DNA of 64,000 nt from MWCR01 sp049325475 (GTDB taxonomy: Bacteria > Patescibacteriota > Patescibacteriia > 2-12-FULL-60-25), in assembly GCA_049325475.1 (NCBI GenBank), contig JBMOLN010000007.1, forward strand, positions 248,001 to 312,000, read 5' to 3'. The position numbers were made by a program, and so were the translations under genes. How positions within the stretch are numbered: the first letter of the stretch is position 1; each line of letters begins with the position of its first letter. The notes beneath the pieces are model-generated. The model searched no databases. It saw only the letters and a program-made list of their open reading frames with translations, and was not told where the DNA came from. This document shows positions 51,114 through 58,089 of this stretch, one piece after another.

Positions 51114-52100
51114 TCAAGATTCAAGGGATGTGCTTAAAATCTCCCCATCCCAACTTTCCGGATCTGTCTGCGTCCTTACGATTAAAACATCGTCGAGTGA
51201 GATTTTTACATTCGCATCAATCAGCAGTTTTGAAGCATTTAACCGGTCCACAAGAGCTTGGTCGTCCAAATCAATCGCCGGTTCCCGTCCAAACGCGTGA
51301 TCAATCTGGATAACGACCGGATGTACATCCTCGTCAGCATGAGAGTGTGTCTTAATTATCTTCACAGCTAAAGCAATCCCTTCCAATAATTCTTCCTTCT
51401 CCATTTTATCATGCAAATGATATGCAACGTTTCTTCGGGGAGTCCACGCCAACGGCAGGCCCCCGATATAAACTCTATAGCCGGCATGGAACCTGTCCCA
51501 TTCATCCTCTTCCGCGTTAGATGCCATGCCTTTTTCTCTTTGCAGATAATCCGTCGCTTTGTGATAGGCGTCTTGCATCGCATCTCCATGAAAAGGAACC
51601 AGTTCATGCGTATCCGTATCATACATATGCGTATGGATGACGGCTTCGACAAGTTCCGGAAGTTTTTTTAACTCATCTGCCAGCGATGAAAAGTAGGCAT
51701 ATTCCGCCTCTTCATCACCCGCAAACGCGGCGCAACCGGCGTGATTATCCGCAAAACATGTGTGCGGCATCAAATAAATAACGATTTGCTTACCGTCTTT
51801 CTTAGCTGCTTCAATTTGCTTGCCGTAAATTTCTAAAAACTTTTTTGCGCCGTTTACTGCATCCCTATCTTGCGTAAAGCAACCGCCCGGCGAGGCAAAC
51901 ATTTCCACCGCTCCATAAGGCTCACCGGTGGCATCAACCGCAAACCGGTCGCGTTCATCCATGCAAGTCACGTGAATTATCAGAGCCTGCCTTTGGCGCT
52001 CTTCGCGTTCGATGCCTGCTTGTAAATATTCTTTTTGCGCCTGCGCGCGGTCTTTGGCCAAAATCAACAGTTCTTTGTGTTTAATTTCAGTACTAGCCAT
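51114..52100 (-). CDS. Beta-carbonic-anhydrase-like protein
   Basis: 328 aa. HVTCMDERDRF, FASPGG and MPHTCFADNHAGCAAF recreate the beta-carbonic anhydrase zinc site order (C-x-D-x-R, later H-xx-C). The usual GNAG-like segment is represented by ASPGG. The protein is longer than typical (about 200 aa), with an extra C-terminal region (IHTHMYDTDTHELVPF ...). CO2 hydration is possible but a divergent zinc enzyme is equally likely. The ATG is close to AT-rich promoter-like sequence with no SD. Confidence 0.6.
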   Translation of the reverse strand: MASTEIKHKELLILAKDRAQAQKEYLQAGIEREERQRQALIIHVTCMDERDRFAVDATGEPYGAVEMFASPGGCFTQDRDAVNGAKKFLEIYGKQIEAAKKDGKQIVIYLMPHTCFADNHAGCAAFAGDEEAEYAYFSSLADELKKLPELVEAVIHTHMYDTDTHELVPFHGDAMQDAYHKATDYLQREKGMASNAEEDEWDRFHAGYRVYIGGLPLAWTPRRNVAYHLHDKMEKEELLEGIALAVKIIKTHSHADEDVHPVVIQIDHAFGREPAIDLDDQALVDRLNASKLLIDANVKISLDDVLIVRTQTDPESWDGEILSTSLES

Positions 52101-52215
52101 ATTATCGTTTTATGATTCGTTTATGTGATATTAGTTATTTGATAGCCATTCTGCCAAAAAATTTGAAAATACGCAAAGTTTTTCAGTCCGCAGGATGCCG
52201 GGCGGGCTGTTCGGG

Positions 52216-52244
52216 TTGACAAAAGCCAAAATAATCTATATAAC
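52216..52244 (+). promoter_or_regulatory. Promoter of the 52254 gene
   Basis: TTGACA, 17-nt spacer, TATAAC, 9 nt before the ATG. Confidence 0.75.
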
Positions 52245-52253
52245 ATAACGGCC

Positions 52254-52643
52254 ATGATCGTGGACTCTCGAGAACCGTCCATTTACCGTTCTTTGCAAAA
52301 TGTTGTGGCTATTTCCATTCGGCCTTTGAATAATGGAAAAAGCCTCGAAATTCGTTTTAAAGCTTATAAACTTTTCGCTCCCGCCGCCATGGAAGTGATT
52401 GCTCTGGACTTGGAAGTTTGCTTTAATGGCCGGACGCGAATCATCGCCGGAGTACTGCGCGCTATTGTGCAATCCTCTCCCAGAGGCCTTTGGTATTCTT
52501 ATGAGTTTCTTCCGGATATTCCCGGCGATCTCGGCCTGATTGCTTTTCAAGGCTGCAACCTCGATTCCAATATCAAAAAAATAAGCACCGATTCGGTTAA
52601 GCCGAAATGGTCCATGGAAAATCTTTTCTTCAAACCCCTATAA
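52254..52643 (+). CDS. 129-aa orphan protein
   Basis: A strong promoter sits so close to the ATG that the mRNA is probably leaderless. Starts MIVDSREPSIYRSLQNVVAI; mixed alpha/beta look with one Cys pair far apart (EVCFNG, FQGCNL). Own terminator. No family recognised. Confidence 0.65.
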   Translation: MIVDSREPSIYRSLQNVVAISIRPLNNGKSLEIRFKAYKLFAPAAMEVIALDLEVCFNGRTRIIAGVLRAIVQSSPRGLWYSYEFLPDIPGDLGLIAFQGCNLDSNIKKISTDSVKPKWSMENLFFKPL

Positions 52644-52645
52644 AC

Positions 52646-52666
52646 CGCTTCAAGCGGATTTTTTAT
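52646..52666 (+). terminator. Terminator of the 52254 gene
   Basis: CCGCTT-C-AAGCGG then ATTTTTT. Confidence 0.75.
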
Positions 52667-53772
52667 TTTAAAGCAACTTTTACGGCGGCGATATCGTCCG
52701 GCCTTTTATATGTCTTTCGCATAAATGCTCTTTGAACGGCTTCTTCTCTTAGAGCATCCAGGCTGTCTTCTCCGTAATTGAGGTGGGCTAATGTGTATTC
52801 CAAACCATGCAGATCCGGTTCATCGTCAACTTCAAAATGATCCAGAATTCCGTCCGTAGCAAAGAATAATTCATCTCCTTCAATTAAACGATGGATTTCC
52901 AGTGACGGTTTGTAAGGTATTGAGTCCGGCGCCTCGCTGCCCAAGACTGCGCCGATTTGTCTTTTTATATCATGATATGTTATGGGAATATTTCTTTCGC
53001 CTTTCTTGATTTCAAAAACCTTTTTTGGATTTTTTCTCATCTTTTTTAAAAGTTTTTCATCCAGCAAACCCTCGCTTAACATCTGATTTAACAGAGCATC
53101 GTCTCTGGTCAGCATCTCCACACTGCCGTCTGCGCGGCGTATAAAAGCGCCGCTGTCGCCAACATTTGCGATTATCGCATAAGTCTTTCCATTCGGAGCC
53201 TGATGCGTGATGCCGACGCAGGCAGTCGTTCGCCCGCCTGTTGCAAAAACATTTTCACCGGTCTCATTTAGCGCCAAGAGCAATGCGATGGTCTTTTTTA
53301 AAATCTCCGGATCCGTTTCGGCAATTTTTTCCAAATCTTTCTTTATCTTATCTTCCAGCTCTTTAACCAAGTGCGGCAGACTTATCTGTTTCAGTTTTAT
53401 CTGCATTATGTCGACGATTCTCTGAATGATTCTTTGTACATCAAGATTCTTCATTTTTTTTAAAAAGGACTGGAAATGCTCGGGCAAATATCTTTCTGCT
53501 GCCAGGCTGGCCTTTTCGCCATGATCACGACCCCCGACTCCGTCAAAAACGCCAACCAAACCGGTTTCCGGATCAGCTAAAACATTATCTTGATTTCTCT
53601 CAAACGCACCGCGCTTCGGCTTTTTCTGCAGAGTAATTTTTACTTCTATATTATCAAAACCCGGCACTTCCTGTGCTTCAACCACATCGCGTTTCTGCCT
53701 TTCACCGGCCGGCACAATCTCTATCAGATCTTCCGAGGGCAATTCTACAGCTTCATTATATGGATTTTTCAT
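52663..53772 (-). CDS. PP2C-family serine/threonine phosphatase
   Basis: About 369 aa. PP2C motifs in order: RNQDNV, GLVGVFDGVGGRDHGE (metal-binding Asp), IANVGDSGAFIRRADG, ELFFATDGILDHFE and the closing RPDDIAAVKVAL. An insert of about 60 residues between the second and third motifs is helical. It would dephosphorylate Ser/Thr proteins; no kinase of that type is adjacent. ATG 53772 (MKNPYN) lies 8 nt after a TAAAAT box; a longer reading adds seven residues. Confidence 0.9.
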   Translation of the reverse strand: MKNPYNEAVELPSEDLIEIVPAGERQKRDVVEAQEVPGFDNIEVKITLQKKPKRGAFERNQDNVLADPETGLVGVFDGVGGRDHGEKASLAAERYLPEHFQSFLKKMKNLDVQRIIQRIVDIMQIKLKQISLPHLVKELEDKIKKDLEKIAETDPEILKKTIALLLALNETGENVFATGGRTTACVGITHQAPNGKTYAIIANVGDSGAFIRRADGSVEMLTRDDALLNQMLSEGLLDEKLLKKMRKNPKKVFEIKKGERNIPITYHDIKRQIGAVLGSEAPDSIPYKPSLEIHRLIEGDELFFATDGILDHFEVDDEPDLHGLEYTLAHLNYGEDSLDALREEAVQRAFMRKTYKRPDDIAAVKVALK

Positions 53773-53868
53773 ATGAGAATATTTTACTCGCATACAAACC
53801 GTGGGTCAAAAATATATCTATGTAAAATTGACTATTATGCAGGGTTACTTGTAAGCTAAATATTAAAT

Positions 53869-54612
53869 ATGCTCAAGCAAACATTATTCGATTTGAATAA
53901 AGTATTCGATAAGGATTACTATCAATACCTGCAACAAGGTCGTGATGATAAAAGCGATACGGATTTCATTATTAAAACATTAAATTTAACTAAAGAAGAT
54001 GCAATCCTTGATATTGGTATGGGCAATGGTCGTATTCTGCAACAATTATTTAATAAGGGTTTTAAAAATTTAACAGGTATTGAACAATCAAGAGAATTAT
54101 ATCTGCAAGCCTTGCAATATAGGGGTTTAGAAGAGGTTGATTTAGTCAACGATGATTTTTTAGAACATGATTTTAAAAATCAATTTGATAAAATATTTTT
54201 CTTCTTCACTGGTTTTGGTTACTATGATGACCTTACTAATAAACGTATAATTCAAAAAATCGCATCACTCTTAAAAAGCAATGGATTATTTTTATTGGAT
54301 TTAACCGGTCAGGGATCTATTCGGCGCATGCTAAATTATAAACAAGAAATATCACGGGGAGGGTTAATTATTAAGCCAATCGCTCAATACAATAAGCGAA
54401 AAAAAGTTTTTTCAATGGTCTACCCGGCTTTTAATAAAAAAGGACAAAAAGTTAAAGAATATGTTTTTAAATATCGTGTTTACACTCCAGAAGAAATAAA
54501 GCTTATTTTAGTAAAATTTGGTCTAAAAATTACTGCTCAATACGGTAATTATATGTCGGGGGAAATGTCGGAAGAATCTCCCAGAAACATATATATTGCC
54601 AAAAAAATATAA
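53869..54612 (+). CDS. Class I SAM-dependent methyltransferase
   Basis: 247 aa. DAILDIGMGNGRILQQL is the SAM-binding motif I (DxGxGxG-like), LTGIEQS motif post-I, and DKIFFFFTGFGYYDD the motif II strand, with GLFLLDL beyond. The substrate is unknown. It is AT-richer than the neighbours and leaderless-looking (TAAATA box 6 nt before the ATG). It lies just upstream of the peptide and radical SAM genes in the same direction and may be part of that locus. Confidence 0.85.
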   Translation: MLKQTLFDLNKVFDKDYYQYLQQGRDDKSDTDFIIKTLNLTKEDAILDIGMGNGRILQQLFNKGFKNLTGIEQSRELYLQALQYRGLEEVDLVNDDFLEHDFKNQFDKIFFFFTGFGYYDDLTNKRIIQKIASLLKSNGLFLLDLTGQGSIRRMLNYKQEISRGGLIIKPIAQYNKRKKVFSMVYPAFNKKGQKVKEYVFKYRVYTPEEIKLILVKFGLKITAQYGNYMSGEMSEESPRNIYIAKKI

Positions 54613-54636
54613 AATGATATACTCAAATTGAAGCAG

Positions 54637-54651
54637 TGCACACGGTGTGCA
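54637..54651. promoter_or_regulatory. Palindrome upstream of the peptide gene, possible operator
   Basis: TGCACAC-G-GTGTGCA, perfect 7-bp inverted repeat extended by GCA/TGC on the outside, 38 nt before the peptide ATG. Could also be a hairpin terminator of the methyltransferase gene, but no T run follows. Confidence 0.5.
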
Positions 54652-54688
54652 ATGCTCACATGTCCCTTTCACATAGAGGGTTTTCGTC

Positions 54689-54829
54689 ATGAGTACAGAT
54701 ACTGATAAGAGGCAGGCGCCGGTCGAGCAAGAAGCGGACTTGAACGAGGCATTGAAAGGGTTCGTTCTCGAGCCCCAAAGCTTTGCCAAGCGCATGTCCG
54801 CGGCTGTCGATATGGATATGCCGGACTGA
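54689..54829 (+). CDS. 46-aa peptide, candidate RiPP precursor
   Basis: SD GAGGG lies 8 nt before the ATG. The peptide is acidic with a helix-like middle (NEALKGFVLEPQSFAKRM) and ends MDMPD. No signal peptide and no Cys. It sits 80 nt before an RRE-bearing radical SAM/SPASM gene in the same direction, the usual place of a precursor. The leader-like helix could bind the RRE domain; the short tail would be the core. No known precursor family recognised. Confidence 0.6.
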   Translation: MSTDTDKRQAPVEQEADLNEALKGFVLEPQSFAKRMSAAVDMDMPD

Positions 54830-54909
54830 CATCCTCCATTGATCACACGAGTGTAAAGTTCTTCCACCGGGAACCAGACACATAGGTTCCAAGTAAAAGA
54901 GACCGCTTG

Positions 54910-56289
54910 ATGTACCCGACAGTTCAAGATTTTCTACTCTGCGGCACCCTGGAAGTGCCAAGACTGGCGCACAAGTGCAAGACGCTGGTCTACCCGTTAC
55001 CCTCGCTTCCGTTGGCGCAAATAGTCGCCGACATGAATGGTCAAAGGACCGTAGTTGCTCTCGCCGTAAGGCACGGCGTGTTAGAAGACGCGCTGAACGT
55101 ATTCATCGACGAACTAGCGTCGCGTGGGGTTGTGTTGAAAAATACCAACCCCACATTTTGTAATGTGCCAATTCACCTGGGCCCCAAAGAGCCTTGGTTG
55201 GCGGAAGTTCATATTGATTTTACCGATCAATGCAATCTGGCAAGTCATTGCCCGCATTGTTACCGAGGTGATCTTCTAAATAAGCGCAAACAACATCCTT
55301 TGGATGATTGGAAGAAAGTAATAGTCGATTTGGAAAATTTAGGAGTTCAAAGAATCGCAATAAGCGGCGGAGAGCCTTTGTTGCGGGCTGATCTCGTGGA
55401 TTTTATCCGTTACGTCACTGAGCACAATATCTTGGTTAGTGGTATTTTTACAAACGGTACAATTCAAAATCATACTCTAGATCAAGTTCTCGATTTCCTG
55501 ATAGCAAAGGGCCTGCATACTTCTTTTTATGTCAGCCTCGATGGGCCTGACGCTGAAACCAACGACCGTTACCGCGGTAAAGGATCCTTTCAGAAATCAG
55601 TTGGATTCCTTCAGCGAGTTGGTGCTGTTGCCCAAGTCAGCGACTTAGAAGTCGCCGTAAATAGTCAAATCAATATATACAACGTTCGTCGCTTACATGA
55701 ATGGTATGAGTTTTTAAAAACATTACCCATTCACCGTTGGCGCATGAATGCCGGCAGAATTACAGGAAGACTCTCAAAGAATCTCGGGTTAGTAGTGCCC
55801 CCGCAAGAACTGATGGACGCTTATGAGCGGGTAATTGCGTGTTACCTTGCAGATTGGCGTAAAAAACAAGATCCATTCAAGATCAATATTGAAAGTGTAT
55901 TTCGTACGGAGATGCTCAACAAGCGCCGTGCTTACATCTTCGATCCCGACTTGCAAATTTGCGATTATAAACAACACGCATGCAGTATCGAGCCAACCGG
56001 TGATGTGCAATTTTGTACCAGTTGGAACAGGGTACATTACGGTAACGTCTTCCGGGAGGGCATGCAGGAGATCTGGTATAACTCTGAATTACAAAAATTG
56101 AAACAGATGCGACTTAAAGATATTGTCGGCTGTCGAGATTGTAAACTATTACCATATTGCGGTGGCGGTTGCCGTCATATGGCACCATCTCTTACCGAAG
56201 CCGATCCAATTGCCTGCGAGCGTTACACCCTTTTTGTTCAAAGGATTGTACCTCTGCTCCATGCCGAGGGGGTGTCCTTTATTGTATAG
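54910..56289 (+). CDS. Radical SAM/SPASM peptide maturase with N-terminal RRE-like domain
   Basis: 459 aa from ATG 54910 (a TTG three nt earlier is possible). Residues about 20-78 resemble the PqqD-like RRE that grips leader peptides (LAQIVADMNGQRTV ... VFIDELASRGVVL). The radical SAM cluster is CNLASHCPHC (Cys108, 114, 117), a CX5CX2C spacing instead of the usual CX3CX2C. ISGGEPLL and SGIFTNGT follow. The SPASM domain shows CSIEPTGDVQFC and CRDCKLLPYCGGGC (CX2CX5CX3C). Such enzymes crosslink or epimerise RiPP precursors; the 46-aa peptide upstream is the obvious substrate. Confidence 0.85.
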   Translation: MYPTVQDFLLCGTLEVPRLAHKCKTLVYPLPSLPLAQIVADMNGQRTVVALAVRHGVLEDALNVFIDELASRGVVLKNTNPTFCNVPIHLGPKEPWLAEVHIDFTDQCNLASHCPHCYRGDLLNKRKQHPLDDWKKVIVDLENLGVQRIAISGGEPLLRADLVDFIRYVTEHNILVSGIFTNGTIQNHTLDQVLDFLIAKGLHTSFYVSLDGPDAETNDRYRGKGSFQKSVGFLQRVGAVAQVSDLEVAVNSQINIYNVRRLHEWYEFLKTLPIHRWRMNAGRITGRLSKNLGLVVPPQELMDAYERVIACYLADWRKKQDPFKINIESVFRTEMLNKRRAYIFDPDLQICDYKQHACSIEPTGDVQFCTSWNRVHYGNVFREGMQEIWYNSELQKLKQMRLKDIVGCRDCKLLPYCGGGCRHMAPSLTEADPIACERYTLFVQRIVPLLHAEGVSFIV

Positions 56290-56335
56290 TCCATTATAAT
56301 TCGCCATGCATTGTTTGCATGGTTTTTAAATAAGC

Positions 56336-56363
56336 AAAAAGACTCCGATTAAAGAGTCCTTTT
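56336..56363 (-). terminator. Terminator copy, third unit downstream of tRNA-Gly
   Basis: Minus strand AAAAGGACTC-TTTAATCG-GAGTCTTTTT, identical to the terminator after tRNA-Gly at 56616-56644. Confidence 0.75.
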
Positions 56364-56370
56364 ACGATGG

Positions 56371-56408
56371 TCGCGCGAGTCACGTTTTACGTGATTTAAC
56401 GCGATGGC
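56371..56408 (-). other. Structured element matching 12326-12363
   Basis: Minus-strand copy of the 38-nt element after tRNA-Ser; inner hairpin TCACGT-AAA-ACGTGA with a compensated base pair. It lies between two tRNA-Gly-type terminators. Confidence 0.65.
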
Positions 56409-56444
56409 TGTGCCACGTAATCGTAATCCGGTTTGTTGTAAAGC

Positions 56445-56474
56445 AAAAATCGCCTCAATGCTAAGACGATTTTT
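56445..56474 (-). terminator. Terminator after the pseudo tRNA-Gly end
   Basis: AAAAATCGTCTTAGC-loop-GAGGCGATTTTT-type stem, different from the terminator of the real tRNA. Confidence 0.7.
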
Positions 56475-56477
56475 ACG

Positions 56478-56615
56478 TGGAGCGGGTAACGGGATATTTC
56501 ACTCGCTCGCAAGCTCGCTTTTGGGACAAACCTCCCGGTTTTTCCCAACGATTTCCATCCAGGACAGTGGGGAACTACCGTTCCCCAAACCCCTCCCGGT
56601 TCAATTCCCGAAATG
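56478..56615 (-). mobile_element. Miniature element with second tRNA-Gly 3' end
   Basis: 56598-56609 is GGTTCAATTCCC on the plus strand, the exact inverted copy of the tRNA-Gly T-arm. The core has the hairpin GGGGAAC/GTTCCCC (56569-56586) and G-rich blocks shared with the tRNA-Leu element. 56471-56494 repeats 24 nt around the tRNA 3' end without mismatch. No reading frame of note. Confidence 0.75.
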
Positions 56616-56644
56616 CAAAAAGACTCCGATTAAAGAGTCCTTTT
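56616..56644 (-). terminator. Terminator of tRNA-Gly
   Basis: Minus strand GGACTC-TTTAATCG-GAGTC then T5, starting 4 nt after CCA. Confidence 0.85.
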
Positions 56645-56647
56645 ACG

Positions 56648-56722
56648 TGGAGCGGGTAACGGGAATTGAACCCGTCTCTCCACCTTGGCAAGGTGGCATA
56701 ATAGCCTCTATACGATACCCGC
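56648..56722 (-). tRNA. tRNA-Gly (GCC)
   Basis: Minus strand: acceptor GCGGGTA/TACCCGC, anticodon stem CCACC/GGTGG with loop TTGCCAA (GCC), T-arm ACGGGTTCAATTCCCGT, encoded CCA. Confidence 0.95.
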
Positions 56723-56835
56723 ATATAATGTCAGCGGGTGAGTAACTTGTAGTCGAAGGGATACCCGCTTGCTATTTGATTGTGGCAACAGATTATCAAA
56801 TCATGCCAAATATGGCAAGTATCTTTATTCGGATA

Positions 56836-56863
56836 TTGACAAAAATGTATTTTTCACCATATT
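56836..56863 (+). promoter_or_regulatory. Promoter of the APH-family gene
   Basis: TTGACA, 16-nt spacer, CATATT, 9 nt before the ATG. Confidence 0.6.
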
Positions 56864-56872
56864 CTGTATTCC

Positions 56873-57883
56873 ATGCAGCAAAACACGTCCTTTCAAAATC
56901 TGCTGGAACGCTTGCCGTACCGGGTTATAAAAACAATTCCAATTTATTACGGATCAAATAACCGGGTTTTTCAACTTCAACTCCAAGATGGCTCACTGCT
57001 CTTGCTTAAGCAGTATTTTTCTGATGATCGTCGGCGTATGTTTCGTGAATGGAACGTCTACGCCATCATTCGCGAACACGGACTCATGCAAGTACCGCAA
57101 CCAATGATCTCTGATCAAGAAAATCAAATCGCAATCTATGAGTTTATCCAAGGCGAAAAAAAGACGGCAGCTCAACTATCGCGTAAAGACATTGCTCATA
57201 TGGCTGAATTCTTAGCCGACTTGCATCGCATTAGTCCGGATCAGGTCAGCGTCCCATTGCCGCGGTCGATCATGAGTTCACAATCGATGGCTCAAACCAT
57301 TGATGTGTTAATTTATGGCCGTATGAGCGAAATAGAAGCGGAGACCGATCAAGGAAAAACCCATCCCAGACTCGCGGAATTTCTTGTCCAAGAAGACGTC
57401 TTTGCTCGTGTGCGCCAAGCTTTGCGGGTCTTTCGCGAGAAAACGGGTCCAAAAATTATCAGTCATGAGATTCCTGACCAAGATCTGCGCCTTACGCCCG
57501 CCGACTTTGGTCCGCACAATATGATATTCCCGGCAAATCGAAAACCATATTTTGTTGATTTTGAATACGGCGGTTGGGATCATCCATTGCGGGTAGTCGG
57601 CGAATACGTTAATCATGACCGCGCCTTAGGCATGTCGCCGCAAGACAAGCAATTCTTCCTCGACCACTACGTTGCTTGCTCGCCGCTCGATCCGGACTTG
57701 CTTGAATTGCTGCCTTACATGCGCTGTCTTTCGGAAATCGAATGGATTATGATTTATATCAGCTCCATGAATGTCTCCAAGCTCAAAGCCCGCAGCTTCG
57801 CTGATCCCGATTTCGACGCGGATTCTTATCTGGCCGGGCAAATTCAAAAAACAAAAAACCGCTTACACGTATTAGACGCTTAA
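56873..57883 (+). CDS. Phosphotransferase (APH/choline kinase-like) family protein
   Basis: 336 aa. FREWNVYAIIREHGL, YEFIQGEKK, MAEFLADLHRIS and LTPADFGPHNMIF ... PYFVDFEYGGWDHPLRVVGEY follow the aminoglycoside phosphotransferase fold (catalytic Asp in ADFGPHN, metal Asp in VDFEYG). The usual HGD is replaced by PADFGPHN. The substrate is unknown; it could modify a small metabolite or the nearby peptide. Same direction as the radical SAM gene but separated by tRNA-Gly and its own promoter. Confidence 0.8.
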   Translation: MQQNTSFQNLLERLPYRVIKTIPIYYGSNNRVFQLQLQDGSLLLLKQYFSDDRRRMFREWNVYAIIREHGLMQVPQPMISDQENQIAIYEFIQGEKKTAAQLSRKDIAHMAEFLADLHRISPDQVSVPLPRSIMSSQSMAQTIDVLIYGRMSEIEAETDQGKTHPRLAEFLVQEDVFARVRQALRVFREKTGPKIISHEIPDQDLRLTPADFGPHNMIFPANRKPYFVDFEYGGWDHPLRVVGEYVNHDRALGMSPQDKQFFLDHYVACSPLDPDLLELLPYMRCLSEIEWIMIYISSMNVSKLKARSFADPDFDADSYLAGQIQKTKNRLHVLDA

Positions 57884-57899
57884 CAAAAGCGTCTTTTTC
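57874..57899 (+). terminator. Terminator of the APH-family gene
   Basis: AGACGC-TTAACAAAA-GCGTCT then T5; its 5' arm encodes the last codons. Confidence 0.8.
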
Positions 57900-58020
57900 A
57901 TTTTCGCAGAAAAAGATCCCGAGTAATATTGAAGGCCGTCCTTAATCCTTAATCCTTGAGCTTTAAGCTTTTAGCCTTAGGCTAGCGTCTAGTATCTAGA
58001 GTCTAGAGTCTAGCGTCTAT
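57900..58020. repeat. Repeat-filled gap before promoter 58027
   Basis: 57900-57930 (CATTTTCGCAGAAAA then GATCCCGAGT ... GAAGG) recurs at 59353-59387 and partly at 63236. CCTTAAT/CCTTGAG/CTTTAAG heptads (57944-57975) and GCGTCTA/GTATCTA/GAGTCTA heptads (57980-58018) follow. Confidence 0.75.
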
Positions 58021-58026
58021 TAGTTC

Positions 58027-58055
58027 TTGACTACCAAGCATAAATTTGGTAATTC
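58027..58055 (+). promoter_or_regulatory. Promoter of the 58090 gene
   Basis: TTGACT, 17-nt spacer, TAATTC; a longer reading starting at this TTG is therefore rejected. Confidence 0.75.
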
Positions 58056-58089
58056 TTTGGTTAGTTCTTCGAAAAAACAAGGAGGCGAT

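Noticed and set aside
54656..54961. Minus-strand 101-aa frame over the peptide gene
   Set aside because: It is the shadow of the SD-led peptide gene and the start of the radical SAM gene; no promoter or SD supports it.
56404..56745. 113-aa plus-strand reading frame across the tRNA-Gly region
   Set aside because: It covers tRNA-Gly, terminators and the miniature element on the opposite strand and has no plausible composition.
58027..58089. Longer N-terminus of the 58090 protein from TTG 58027
   Set aside because: That TTG is the start of the -35 box TTGACT. An excellent SD precedes ATG 58090. The same reasoning removes TTG 11738 before the 11789 gene.
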